Source of the DNA: an uncultured Erysipelotrichaceae bacterium
GTDB lineage: Bacteria; Bacillota_I; Bacilli_A; Erysipelotrichales; Coprobacillaceae
Direction: 5' to 3'
Assembly: GCA_900538465.1 (NCBI GenBank)
Contig: UPXV01000006.1
Coordinates: 17,102-81,101 of the forward strand
Length of the DNA: 64,000 bases
Part shown: piece after piece, positions 25,631 through 34,805 of the stretch
Position numbering within the stretch: position 1 is the first letter of the stretch
How the letters are laid out: each line of letters opens with the position of its first letter
The notes under the pieces: generated by a model
What the model was told of the DNA's origin: nothing
Database searches by the model: none
Seen by the model: the letters and a program-made list of their open reading frames with translations, nothing else
Translations under genes and position numbers: made by a program

Positions 25631-26605
25631 CTATGATAATTTATTTCTTTTCAAAAATGATTCTAAATCTTTATTCCATTGTTCATAATTTTGATCACCA
25701 CGATGATCTGTCAATTGATAATTTTGTTCAATATATTTTCCCATATATTTTGTCACCTTTTGAGCTCCGCTATAATTCAAGTGATTTCCTCCATCACGAG
25801 TATCAGTAGCCCAATCAAAACCAGTATCATATTGGTTCATATTAAAATCAATGAACGGAATTTGATTTTGATTAGCAATCTTTTGAATTGCTTTATGACG
25901 TGCAGTCGTTGCTGTTGTTGCTGATGGGAACCAAACAAACAACACTTCACATTGATTATCTCTTGCTAGTTTAATAAATTTATCTAAATAAAGTTTTGTT
26001 GTTGTTGATAATTTTGAATTACGTTTCTTTTTCATATATTTAAATCCTTCTGGATTAGATTTTACATTGTTATGAAAAATATATCCTTTGGATTCCATTC
26101 TTGCATCATATTGAGGATCTAAATTTTTAAAATCATTTCCTCTTAGACTTTTCCAACGACTATGATATTCAAAAATTGGAAATGTATGTTTTAATGTATT
26201 GTTAACCAATTCATCAAGGTCATCGACTTCACTTTTTGTAAACAATTCATCAACTTCCAAAATAACAAGTTTAGGTTTTTGAACTTTTAAAACTTCTTTA
26301 AATAAATTATAAGCACTAAATATATTTTGATAAGGTTCAGCACATGTATATGCTGTATATCCATGATTTTTCCATAAAAGCAATGGGTTCATAGCACTAT
26401 ATAAATCACTATTTCCAACAGAAATGATATCTATTGATTGATTTTCACCATAGAAACCTCTTGCATTCTCATATTTAATTCCACTTTGACTATTGTTATT
26501 CTTAGGAACAAAAATAGGTGACAAAGTGTGTAACAATAAAGCACAAATAACTAAAAAGGCAACAATCTTAGATAGATTTAATAAGTTTGTTTTATATTTA
26601 TCCAT
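25631..26605 (-). CDS. dltD: DltD-like SGNH hydrolase, membrane-anchored
   Basis: This 324-residue protein has one N-terminal membrane segment (about 9-31) and an extracellular SGNH-type domain. The block I equivalent reads IDIISVGNSDLYSAMNP with the nucleophile Ser in GNSD. Catalytic Asp/His candidates lie in TRDGGNHLNYSGAQ near the C-terminus (DxxxH-type pair). It is last in the four-gene dlt-like operon. DltD transfers or delivers D-alanine on lipoteichoic acids. The protein is shorter than typical DltD (about 380-420), so I name it DltD-like. It is preceded by AGGAGG. Confidence 0.75.
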   Translation of the reverse strand: MDKYKTNLLNLSKIVAFLVICALLLHTLSPIFVPKNNNSQSGIKYENARGFYGENQSIDIISVGNSDLYSAMNPLLLWKNHGYTAYTCAEPYQNIFSAYNLFKEVLKVQKPKLVILEVDELFTKSEVDDLDELVNNTLKHTFPIFEYHSRWKSLRGNDFKNLDPQYDARMESKGYIFHNNVKSNPEGFKYMKKKRNSKLSTTTKLYLDKFIKLARDNQCEVLFVWFPSATTATTARHKAIQKIANQNQIPFIDFNMNQYDTGFDWATDTRDGGNHLNYSGAQKVTKYMGKYIEQNYQLTDHRGDQNYEQWNKDLESFLKRNKLS

Positions 26606-26616
26606 AATTATGCCTC

Positions 26617-28197
26617 CTAGAACTGTGCATAGATAAAGCTGACAATGTCATAACCTCTACCGTATGCTCCAAAAATAATAACAACAAATAATCCTGCAAG
26701 ATAGAATCCCCAACGAGGAATAATATTCCATTTTGCAACACTTTCACGAATATGAATACCTTTTTCTTTTATCAAACCAACAACAAAGACAACAACTACA
26801 CCAGCTAAAATAATTAAAATATCTGGCACACTTAATCCAAGATGAGCAATTGGTTTGAAATCAAGATTAAAGTTTTGAAAACAAGAAATAAACATATGCC
26901 AAGCTGAAGATAATGTATCAGCTCTAAAAATTAGCATCCCAATATTCACAATCACAACAGTACGTAAAATTTGGAATAACTTAAAATATCTTTTTTCTTT
27001 TTGAATATGCAAAGCATTTGTAATCTTATGGAAAACAGGTTCCATAAACATACCAATAACCATTAATATATAATAATACATACCATACATCACATACTTT
27101 AAACTTGCTCCATGCCATAAACCATTACAAATCCAAACAAAGAACAAAGCTGTTGTAGCTGGTAAAAGTTTTGATAAATACTCATTACAATGATTTTTAA
27201 CAAAATGATTAAATTTCTTAAATGGATTAGACAAAGAAACACTATAGAATACATAGTCTCTAAGCCAAGCCCCTAAAGTAATATGCCATCTTTGCCAAAA
27301 TTCATTAATACTCTTTGCAAAGAATGGTTGTTTAAAGTTTTCTGGTAAGTTGACACTAAAAATCTGTGCACTTCCTCGAACAATATCCATTGCTCCTGAA
27401 AACTCTGTATATAATTGAATTGTATAAAAGATAATTGCAACAATAACACTTAACCCTGAAAATTTTAAATAATCACCAAAAACAAAGTTCACAAGCATAT
27501 TTGCTCTATCAGCAATCACAATCTTCTTAAACATACCCCAAACAATTAATTGAGCTCCTTGTGTTAAATTCTCATAATGAAATGAATGTCCTTCATACAA
27601 TTGTTGTGCCACTTGATCATATCTTGCAATTGGCCCTTCCACAATTGTAGGAAAGAAAGTTAAAAATAAGGCAACTCTTCCAAAATTTTGATCAGCTTTG
27701 TATTTACCCCTATACACATCAATCACATAACTTACGGCTTGTAATGTATAGAAGGAAATACCAAGTGGTAAGAATAACTTTAACATAGGTGCATGAACAT
27801 GAAGATGATCTAATAAAGCAAAGTTTAAAACATCTGCAAAAAAGTTATAGTACTTTAAAAATGCTAGTGTCCCAATGTTTAGAATCAACATCAAGATCAC
27901 TACCATTTTCTTTTGCCATAAGATTTTCTCTTTAAATGCTTTTTTCTGCTCACGATCTAATAATTTTTTGACACTCTTAAATAAGTCATTAATCCTATCA
28001 ATCCATATAGCACTTATATATACAGATAAAGTCGTTAATAAGATAAAGATAACTAACCATAAACGACTCGCAGCCACATAATAAATGTAACTTGCTGCTA
28101 ATAAGATTGTCCACTTATATTTTTTAGGAAAAACTGTATAAGTAAGAAAAGTGATTCCTAAAAAGAGTACTAAATAAACATAAGATGTGTAAACCAT
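26617..28197 (-). CDS. dltB: DltB-like MBOAT acyltransferase
   Basis: This 526-residue membrane-bound O-acyltransferase has about eleven helices. The MBOAT signature includes PTIVEGPIARYDQ, EFWQRWHITLG and the catalytic His in WHGASLKYVMYG. It is related to DltB, which moves D-alanine out onto teichoic acids, and to alginate acetylase AlgI; the dltA/dltC neighbours favour DltB. The gene starts 3 bp after dltC with no strong ribosome site, implying coupling. Extra length at the C-terminus suits the AlgI-type architecture, so the acyl group is not certain. Confidence 0.85.
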   Translation of the reverse strand: MVYTSYVYLVLFLGITFLTYTVFPKKYKWTILLAASYIYYVAASRLWLVIFILLTTLSVYISAIWIDRINDLFKSVKKLLDREQKKAFKEKILWQKKMVVILMLILNIGTLAFLKYYNFFADVLNFALLDHLHVHAPMLKLFLPLGISFYTLQAVSYVIDVYRGKYKADQNFGRVALFLTFFPTIVEGPIARYDQVAQQLYEGHSFHYENLTQGAQLIVWGMFKKIVIADRANMLVNFVFGDYLKFSGLSVIVAIIFYTIQLYTEFSGAMDIVRGSAQIFSVNLPENFKQPFFAKSINEFWQRWHITLGAWLRDYVFYSVSLSNPFKKFNHFVKNHCNEYLSKLLPATTALFFVWICNGLWHGASLKYVMYGMYYYILMVIGMFMEPVFHKITNALHIQKEKRYFKLFQILRTVVIVNIGMLIFRADTLSSAWHMFISCFQNFNLDFKPIAHLGLSVPDILIILAGVVVVFVVGLIKEKGIHIRESVAKWNIIPRWGFYLAGLFVVIIFGAYGRGYDIVSFIYAQF

Positions 28198-28199
28198 AA

Positions 28200-28430
28200 T
28201 TAATCTTCATCTTGTAAACGTTGAATCAACGCATACATGACTTCAACATTTTGGAAATTTTCAGGTAATATATCTAAAGGTGTAATTTCAATATCAAATT
28301 CATCATTTAATTCAACTGTTAAATTCATAACATCTAATGAATCTAAGATTCTATCATCAATTAAATTCTTTTCATTTTCAAAATCAACTCCAGGTTTTAA
28401 ACCTTTTAAAATATCTAATAATTCTTCCAT
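28200..28430 (-). CDS. dltC: D-alanyl carrier protein-like acyl carrier
   Basis: A 76-residue phosphopantetheine carrier. The prosthetic group Ser lies in RILDSLDVMNLTVEL, the classic DSL-type motif. The rest is acidic helices with EFDIEITPLDILPENF. GGAGG is eight bases before the ATG at 28430, making the ATG upstream at 28454 unlikely. It carries the acyl group activated by the adjacent DltA-type enzyme. The gene order A-C-B-D differs from the common dltABCD. Confidence 0.85.
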   Translation of the reverse strand: MEELLDILKGLKPGVDFENEKNLIDDRILDSLDVMNLTVELNDEFDIEITPLDILPENFQNVEVMYALIQRLQDED

Positions 28431-28431
28431 T

Positions 28432-29943
28432 CTATTTTCCTCCCAATTCTTCATAATGACCCTTTAGCCATTTTCTATCTATTTTACCGTTTTGATTATA
28501 AGGCATTACTTTCACTTTAGCAATAACATTTGGATGCATATAAGGTGGTATTTTGTCTGAAACCTCTTCCATTATTCCTTTATCATCAATTTTTCCTGTA
28601 TATATCAAAACAATTTTATCTTTTTGTTCATCAAAAATAACTGCACAACTTTGAATTTTTTCTAAAGAATTCACTGCTGCTTCTATTTCTCCAAGCTCAA
28701 TACGGTATCCCATATGTTTAATTTGAAAATCCTTACGTGTAATATAAATCAATTCTCCTCTTTCATTATATTTCACCAAATCTCCTGTACGATAAATAAT
28801 TTCAGGATAAGCCTTATTTAGTGGATTTTGCACAAAAGCTTCTTTTGTTTTTTCATCATTATTATAATATCCTAAAGCGAGGAAAGATCCTCTAGCACAT
28901 AATTCACCTTCTCGATCATCTAAGACTTCTTGATTGTTTTCATCTAATAAGAAAACATCACAATTATTACATGCTTTTCCAATTGGTAAAACTTCATCAT
29001 CTCTAAATTCTCTATCAACAATATAATATGTGCAAATATCTGTCGTTTCTGTTGGTCCAAATAAGTTAGCATACATAGCATGAGGAATTTTCTTTATCCA
29101 ATAATTCAATTGTTTTGTTGGCATGACTTCACCAGCAAACAAAATCTTATTGACATATTCCAATTGTAAATAATCTAAAACTTTAAGATTAGCAACAATA
29201 CATAATGCTGAAGGTACCCAATAAATTGTATTCACTTTCTTTTCATTCATATATTCAATTAATTTAATTGGGAATGAAAATAATTTTTTAGGTAAGATAT
29301 GAAGTGTTGCCCCTGCCATAATCGTACTAAAGACATCTGAAACTGACATACTAAAGTAAAATGGTGTTTGACTACCGAATTGAGTCTCTTCATTGATATC
29401 AAATGTTTCTTTATACCATGATGCATAGTTCATAACATTACGATGTGAAACAACTGCTCCTTTTGGCATCCCTGTAGAACCTGATGTAAATAGGGCATAT
29501 AAAGGATCCGTATCAATCATGGATTGTCTAACTTTTGATAATGCATCTTCATCAATTTCAACCTTCATTAAATCTTCATAAAAGTAAACTGTTGAATGTA
29601 AACTATTTGCTAAATCTTGATGTTGATAATCAGAGATTAATGCAATAGGCTCTAATGTTTCAAAAATCTTTTCAATACGTTCTTTTGGCATATAGGAATC
29701 AATCACTACATAAAAGTTTCCACTATAAACAACGCCAAAGAAAGATGTTAAACTTTCAACGTTTTTATCCATCAAGACAGCGATTGGTTTTCTTTTGCTT
29801 TTTAATTCTAATAATTTTGTTCCTACTCTTTTAGAACATTCAACACATTCTCCATAAGTCATATCTTTATTTTCATCTGTAAATGCAACTTTTGTAAAAT
29901 ATTGTTGAGAAGATTGTTCTAAATATTCAAGGATGTTCTTCAT
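28432..29943 (-). CDS. dltA: DltA-like adenylating enzyme (D-alanine:carrier ligase)
   Basis: A 503-residue AMP-forming acyl-adenylate synthetase. The P-loop is ALFTSGSTGMPKGAVVSH, the GPTET motif reads ANLFGPTETTDI, and the ATP motif is YRTGDLVKYNERGELIY. The C-terminal catalytic Lys follows YNQNGKIDRKWL. Together with DltC it activates D-alanine and loads it on the carrier. The ATG at 29943 follows AAAGGGG; the frame to 29973 has no site. It is the first gene of the operon. Substrate choice cannot be settled by reading; other amino acids or fatty acids are possible. Confidence 0.85.
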   Translation of the reverse strand: MKNILEYLEQSSQQYFTKVAFTDENKDMTYGECVECSKRVGTKLLELKSKRKPIAVLMDKNVESLTSFFGVVYSGNFYVVIDSYMPKERIEKIFETLEPIALISDYQHQDLANSLHSTVYFYEDLMKVEIDEDALSKVRQSMIDTDPLYALFTSGSTGMPKGAVVSHRNVMNYASWYKETFDINEETQFGSQTPFYFSMSVSDVFSTIMAGATLHILPKKLFSFPIKLIEYMNEKKVNTIYWVPSALCIVANLKVLDYLQLEYVNKILFAGEVMPTKQLNYWIKKIPHAMYANLFGPTETTDICTYYIVDREFRDDEVLPIGKACNNCDVFLLDENNQEVLDDREGELCARGSFLALGYYNNDEKTKEAFVQNPLNKAYPEIIYRTGDLVKYNERGELIYITRKDFQIKHMGYRIELGEIEAAVNSLEKIQSCAVIFDEQKDKIVLIYTGKIDDKGIMEEVSDKIPPYMHPNVIAKVKVMPYNQNGKIDRKWLKGHYEELGGK

Positions 29944-30029
29944 AAAATATCCCCTTTCTATCATTTCTAACACATTCTAACAAATAAATGTGTAAAAATT
30001 GTGAAAAATTGTAAAAAGAAATTCTAAAG

Positions 30030-30058
30030 AAAAAGAATGAGTTTTGTACCCATTCTTA
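30030..30058 (-). terminator. serS terminator
   Basis: AAGAATG (30033-30039) and CATTCTT (30051-30057) pair at the end of serS and are followed on the minus strand by T-rich sequence. Confidence 0.65.
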
Positions 30059-31333
30059 ACAAATCTTATCTTTACCACCCATATAAGGACGTAAAACTTC
30101 TGGAATACTGATAGTACCATCTTCGTTATAATTATTTTCAATAAAAGCAATTAATGCTCTGGTACTAGCAAGTACTGTATTATTAAGTGTAGCTACATAA
30201 TATGTTCCTTGTTCCCCTTTTGTACGAATTCCCAAACGTCTTGCTTGAGCATCTCCTAAAGTAGAACATGAACCAACTTCAAAATACTTTTGTTGACGAG
30301 GAGACCATGCTTCAACATCACAAGATTTTTCTTTTAAATCAGCCAAATCACCACTACAACATTCAAGCGTTCTCACTGGAATATCTAAGCTTCTAAATAA
30401 TTCAACTGTATAAGACCACATCTTGTCATACCATTCCATAGCATCTTCAGGTTTACATAAAACAACCATTTCTTGTTTTTCAAATTGATGAACACGATAA
30501 ATACCACGTTCTTCAATACCATGTGCTCCAACTTCTTTTCTAAAACATGGAGAATAAGAAGTCATTGTAATAGGTAAATCTTCTTCTTTAACAATTTGGT
30601 CTTTAAATTTACCAATCATACTATGTTCACTTGTTCCAATGAGATACAAGTCTTCACCTTCAATTTTATACATCATTGCATCCATTTCTTCAAAAGACAT
30701 AACACCAGTCACAACGTCACTTCTAATCATAAATGGAGGAATACAATAGGTAAATCCTTTATCAATCATAAAATCTCTTGCATAAGAAATCATTGCTGAA
30801 GATAAACGAGCAATATCTCCCATTAAATAATAGAATCCATTACCACTTGTTCTTCCACTTGCATCCTTATCTAATCCATTGAATTTAGCAATAATATCAG
30901 CATGATATGGAATTTCATAATCAGGTACAACTGGTTCTCCATACTTTTGAATTTCTACATTTTCACTATCATCTTTACCCACTGGAACAGAAGGATCAAT
31001 AAAGTTAGGAATCTTCATCATAACTTCTTTTAATTTTGGACCAAGTTCTGCTTCTTTTTCTTCTAACTCTTTTAAAGTTTCAGCCATTTCACTAACTTTT
31101 TTCTTGTTTGCTTCAGCTAATTCTTTTTTTCCTTCACGCATAAATTGACCAATCTCTTTTGATAATTTATTACGCATTGCACGAAGTTCACTTGCTTTTG
31201 TTAATGTTTCACGATAAAGTTTGTCTAATTGTGCAGCATCATCTACTAAGTGTAAACGATCATGTTGGAACTTCTTTTTCATGTTTTCTTTGACTGCTTC
31301 TGGATTTTCTCTTAATTTCGCAATATCAATCAT
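30056..31333 (-). CDS. serS: Seryl-tRNA synthetase
   Basis: SerS charges tRNA-Ser. The 425-residue class II synthetase has the N-terminal coiled-coil arm (about 27-105), motif 2 region FRKEVGAHGIEERGIYRVHQF and motif 3 NNTVLASTRALIAFIENN. The TSEHSM segment in LIGTSEHSMIGK is also typical. It is preceded by a T-box riboswitch with its own promoter and AAAGGAGA at the ATG. It is monocistronic. Confidence 0.95.
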   Translation of the reverse strand: MIDIAKLRENPEAVKENMKKKFQHDRLHLVDDAAQLDKLYRETLTKASELRAMRNKLSKEIGQFMREGKKELAEANKKKVSEMAETLKELEEKEAELGPKLKEVMMKIPNFIDPSVPVGKDDSENVEIQKYGEPVVPDYEIPYHADIIAKFNGLDKDASGRTSGNGFYYLMGDIARLSSAMISYARDFMIDKGFTYCIPPFMIRSDVVTGVMSFEEMDAMMYKIEGEDLYLIGTSEHSMIGKFKDQIVKEEDLPITMTSYSPCFRKEVGAHGIEERGIYRVHQFEKQEMVVLCKPEDAMEWYDKMWSYTVELFRSLDIPVRTLECCSGDLADLKEKSCDVEAWSPRQQKYFEVGSCSTLGDAQARRLGIRTKGEQGTYYVATLNNTVLASTRALIAFIENNYNEDGTISIPEVLRPYMGGKDKIC

Positions 31334-31339
31334 TTTTCA

Positions 31340-31564
31340 TTCTCCTTTTCTTGATAAAATAAAAACACCTTTACAAGGGACGAATATATCGTGGTGCCAC
31401 CCTATTTCATATCTATCTGATATCTTTATATGAGATAACGGATCATCCGGAAGTGATTAGCTTCTCTTGTTGGTAGATTTCAATATGTCCTCATACTGAT
31501 TTACACCATCCATCAGCTCTCTTTTTATGATTTCATATTTACTTAGTCAACGCATTGATTTAAC
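31340..31564 (-). promoter_or_regulatory. T-box riboswitch, serine family, controlling serS
   Basis: The minus-strand leader ends in the T-box AGGGTGGCACCACGA (31403-31389), followed by a weak terminator-type stem with CCTT-GTA-AAGG and T runs. The stem I distal part contains AGAGAGCTGATGGATGG and the following AATCAG. A likely specifier loop reads GAAATCTACC, where TCT (31477-31475) would be a Ser codon. Uncharged tRNA-Ser would pair with the specifier and the bulge and let transcription continue. The T-box is certain; the specifier is inferred. Confidence 0.9.
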
Positions 31565-31570
31565 AAATTG

Positions 31571-31598
31571 ATTATACCACAACCATAATGAAGTTCAA
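31571..31598 (-). promoter_or_regulatory. serS promoter
   Basis: Minus strand TTGAAC (31598-31593), 16 bp, TATAAT (31576-31571), with TGG before the -10. The start near 31564 gives the T-box leader. Confidence 0.85.
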
Positions 31599-31633
31599 CC
31601 ATCTTTTTTTATTTTTATAATATTATTTGCTTA

Positions 31634-31662
31634 TTGCATATTATATATAATTATTATATAAT
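31634..31662 (+). promoter_or_regulatory. Candidate promoter of the Rpn-type nuclease gene
   Basis: TTGCAT (31634-31639), 17 bp, TATAAT (31657-31662), about 100 bases upstream of the ATG. The 31565-31761 stretch is otherwise very AT-rich and shows no gene. Confidence 0.5.
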
Positions 31663-31761
31663 TTTATTGAAAAAAATTCATAAATTTCTTCTAAAAAAAA
31701 GAAAAATGAAAATTTTCTTTGTATATATATAGTAGAGGGGCTATATAGAAAGGAAGAATTT

Positions 31762-32655
31762 ATGCATATGGAAAATCAAATGATTTCATCTTTTTGTTCT
31801 GATTATTTTTTTCATTATCTTTTATACAATTGCAAAGAGGCACGTATATTAATTGCAAAACATCTTTCTCATTATCCTATACAGTATACACATATAGAAA
31901 CTCCTGAAGAATATCCTATTAATAATCAATTAAAGAAAATGATTTTAGATATTGTTTTTACAGATCAATTTGGGCGCTTATATAATGTTGAAATGCAAAA
32001 CAAAACAATGACAAGGACTGTTCTCATTAGATTTATTAGCTATGCTGCTAAATTATTGGAGAGAGAAATTAAAAAAGGAGGAGATTATAATGTGGATAGT
32101 ATTAAATGCTTAGTTATTTATACAGGTACACCTATTAAGCATTTTAAGCATTTCTCACATCATTTAGAATTTATGGATAGTGACTATTGTATTAAGATTG
32201 AAGAAGGACCTATTTGTATTGAAATTATACAAACACAAAGAATGGAGAAATTAAATATGGAAAGGACTTTTCAAAATGAATTTGAACAATTTATTTATCT
32301 ATTTGAAGATGAAGAAAATCACAAAAAGGAACAATTAAACCCTTTATGCAAAAAAGTTGTTAAACTTTATGAAGATTATTTAAACTCTGATCAGTTATTA
32401 GCATATTATCAACATGAACGTGATTTAAGAGTTATTCAAACAGAAATTCATAATGCAAAAAATGAAGGTATTATGGAAGCAAAACTAGAAAATGCAAAGA
32501 CTCTTATTTCTAATATCTATCATATTGATGATCTTGAATGGTTAGATAGTTGTACTTTAGAACAACTTGATTATATGATTAGCATTATTACAAATGGATA
32601 TACATATGAAGATTTAAAAAAACAAGTTTTAAAAGAAAAAAATTCTCAGTTTTGA
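31762..32655 (+). CDS. Rpn-type PD-(D/E)XK nuclease/transposase-related protein
   Basis: This 297-residue protein belongs to the Rpn / PDDEXK transposase-like group. The nuclease core lies at about residues 55-85: MILDIVFTDQFG, with the Asp, and YNVEMQNK, with the E-x-Q/K catalytic strand. The C-terminal half is helical and charged (IHNAKNEGIMEAKLENAK, about 230-247), typical of these proteins. Family members promote recombination or serve in phage defence, but are often just repeated genomic elements. It is a lone plus-strand gene amid minus-strand genes. A second, partial copy is at the right edge. Confidence 0.75.
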   Translation: MHMENQMISSFCSDYFFHYLLYNCKEARILIAKHLSHYPIQYTHIETPEEYPINNQLKKMILDIVFTDQFGRLYNVEMQNKTMTRTVLIRFISYAAKLLEREIKKGGDYNVDSIKCLVIYTGTPIKHFKHFSHHLEFMDSDYCIKIEEGPICIEIIQTQRMEKLNMERTFQNEFEQFIYLFEDEENHKKEQLNPLCKKVVKLYEDYLNSDQLLAYYQHERDLRVIQTEIHNAKNEGIMEAKLENAKTLISNIYHIDDLEWLDSCTLEQLDYMISIITNGYTYEDLKKQVLKEKNSQF

Positions 32656-32664
32656 GAATTTTTT
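32637..32664. terminator. Bidirectional terminator after the Rpn-type gene
   Basis: AATTCTCA (32641-32648) pairs with TGAGAATT (32653-32660), extended by A and T runs. The symporter gene ends convergently here. Confidence 0.8.
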
Positions 32665-34006
32665 AACTATGATATACTTTTTCATCTAACATATTTTCTT
32701 TTTTAGCAACGATAACTGAAGTGGAAGCATCCCCAACAACATTCAATGAAGTCAATAACATTTCAATAGGACGATTAATTGCTAGAATTAAAGAATAAGA
32801 TAATAATGCTGCATCATTTGTATATCCCATTCCAGTAAGAATCGTAAATAAGATAACAGCACCAGCACCTGGAGCAGCAGGTGTTCCAATAGAAGCAATT
32901 AAAGCTAACACAGCTATAACTGCCATAGAAGTGAAGGTCACATCATATCCAGAACTTGCTGCTACAAATATAGCGGCAATGACTTGCATAATGGCTGTTC
33001 CATCCATATTGATTGTCATTCCTAAAGGTAAAGTAAATGAAGCAATCTGATCACTAACTCCTAATTCTTCAACTGTTGTTTGTTTATTTAAAGGAAGTGT
33101 TGCTGCACTAGAAGACGTTGAGAATCCAAATAATGCAACTTTAGCCATCTTTTTCATAAATGGTTTAGGATTTAATTTTGCCATAATCATTAAGTATAAT
33201 GGATAAGCAATAAAGAGATATGCAAATAAAGCAATCACAACAGTCACAACATAAGCTAAAGCAGGCATCAAATAATCAATTCCATATGCAGCAAATGTTC
33301 TTGTTAATAAACAGAAAATAGCAATTGGTGCAAATTTATTAATAACAAATGATAAACAAACAGAAATAATATCACTTAATTCAATAAATAACTTTTTAAT
33401 TGTCTTTGTTTTTTCCTTTAATTGATTCATTGCTAATCCAATCGATACAGCCAAGAAAACAATTGCCAGAACACCACCATTATTTGTTAAAGCTGAAACA
33501 AAGTTATTTGGAACAATAGACATCACAATACTTAATGGATTTGTTCCGACAGTTCCTTCCTTAATCGCAATATTTGTTGCATCCACAGCATTAAATGCTC
33601 CCATATGATACACAACAGAACCTATCACACCAGCAAAAATCAAAGCACAAACTGTTGTTATAAAGAAAGTAAGAATTGTTTTAGAAGAAATTCTTCCTAA
33701 CTTTTTTGTATCAGTGACAACACAAATTGCCAATACAATTGAAACAAAAACCATTGGAACAATAATCAATTGTAAAGAATTTACAAACAATTGACCAATA
33801 ATATAGAAAATTCCAATTGCACTTGTTGCTCCTTTGGCAGTAATATCTTGGAAAAAGATATTATTAATTGTTGTCCATAAATCAGTTTGACCACTTGAAA
33901 CCAAATGCTCTCTTAAAGCAATACATCCAAAGCCAACAATTAAACCACATATAAGCGCAATAACCATTTTTATAGCAAGTTTTTTTCCATTTTGATTCGA
34001 CTTCAT
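32663..34006 (-). CDS. Dicarboxylate/amino acid:cation symporter (SDF family)
   Basis: This 447-residue secondary transporter has eight predicted helices plus re-entrant loops. The serine-rich loop FGFSTSSSAATLPL near residue 295 and the NMDGTAIMQ motif near residue 335 are full family signatures and bind substrate and sodium or protons. Glutamate, aspartate or C4-dicarboxylates are the usual substrates; serine/threonine SstT is also possible. AGGAGG precedes the start. It stands as a single gene. Confidence 0.9.
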   Translation of the reverse strand: MKSNQNGKKLAIKMVIALICGLIVGFGCIALREHLVSSGQTDLWTTINNIFFQDITAKGATSAIGIFYIIGQLFVNSLQLIIVPMVFVSIVLAICVVTDTKKLGRISSKTILTFFITTVCALIFAGVIGSVVYHMGAFNAVDATNIAIKEGTVGTNPLSIVMSIVPNNFVSALTNNGGVLAIVFLAVSIGLAMNQLKEKTKTIKKLFIELSDIISVCLSFVINKFAPIAIFCLLTRTFAAYGIDYLMPALAYVVTVVIALFAYLFIAYPLYLMIMAKLNPKPFMKKMAKVALFGFSTSSSAATLPLNKQTTVEELGVSDQIASFTLPLGMTINMDGTAIMQVIAAIFVAASSGYDVTFTSMAVIAVLALIASIGTPAAPGAGAVILFTILTGMGYTNDAALLSYSLILAINRPIEMLLTSLNVVGDASTSVIVAKKENMLDEKVYHS

Positions 34007-34070
34007 ATATAACCTCCTAAAATTTTACCCAAATTGCTAATATTATACTATATTCAACAAATATTTCAAG

Positions 34071-34099
34071 AAAAAAAGCAGAATATATATCTATTCTGC
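34071..34099 (-). terminator. Terminator of the DUF4230 gene
   Basis: GCAGAATA (34078-34085) and TATTCTGC (34092-34099) form an 8-bp stem. The minus strand leads into a T tract. The DUF4230 stop codon at 34091 lies within it. Confidence 0.75.
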
Positions 34100-34708
34100 C
34101 ACACTTACAATGATTTCATAATCATCAGATGAATTATTTGATGATTTAATAAAAGTTTTTACTGTCGATTCCACCTTTTTTTGTGCTTCTTCTAATAATC
34201 CTTTTTCAATAACTCTCTTTTCCATTTTTTCTTTTTGATCAATCGCAAATTGATTATAATCTGTTATACTAATCTGATTAAAAATATTTTGTGTTTCATC
34301 AAAAACTTCAATACTCTTCTCATCAATTTCATGAGATAAGATTTTTGTCTTTGGTAGAGTAACTTCAATTTTTTTCTTATTGACCTTAACTTCAACTTGT
34401 GTCATATCAACACCAGCTTTTATTTTTCCATCATAAGAAATAATAAAACTCTTTGTTGTAAAAGGAACTTTCCAACCATAAAAAGTCGCTTGATTTTCAA
34501 ATTTTCCCATATTTGTATAATTATATTCAACAGTTGCAAGTTCACTTATATCTTGAATTTGTTGAGCCAATAAATCACTAGTGATTTGTGTTGGTTCTTC
34601 TCCACTTGGCCACATTTTCCCAACCAAAAAGAAAACAACTGCAATAACTACAATAATAATGATATTCTTAAATGTTTGATTCAAATGAATAGTCTTTTCT
34701 TTTGCCAT
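34091..34708 (-). CDS. DUF4230 membrane-anchored protein
   Basis: This 205-residue protein has one N-terminal membrane segment (about 11-30) and an extracytoplasmic domain. The segment ELATVEYNYTNMGKFEN and the strand IISYDGKIKAGVDMTQVEV are typical of DUF4230, a family with no assigned function. The start follows GGTGAAA. It is divergent from the plus-strand gene pair at 34.8-36 kb. Confidence 0.75.
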   Translation of the reverse strand: MAKEKTIHLNQTFKNIIIIVVIAVVFFLVGKMWPSGEEPTQITSDLLAQQIQDISELATVEYNYTNMGKFENQATFYGWKVPFTTKSFIISYDGKIKAGVDMTQVEVKVNKKKIEVTLPKTKILSHEIDEKSIEVFDETQNIFNQISITDYNQFAIDQKEKMEKRVIEKGLLEEAQKKVESTVKTFIKSSNNSSDDYEIIVSVAE

Positions 34709-34805
34709 ATTTTCACCTACTTTAAACTAATTGTATGAAAGATTGCTAAATTTGTCAATTTATGTTTTGTTTTATGATAAAATAAAGTCAAAGAGGTGCT
34801 TACAG

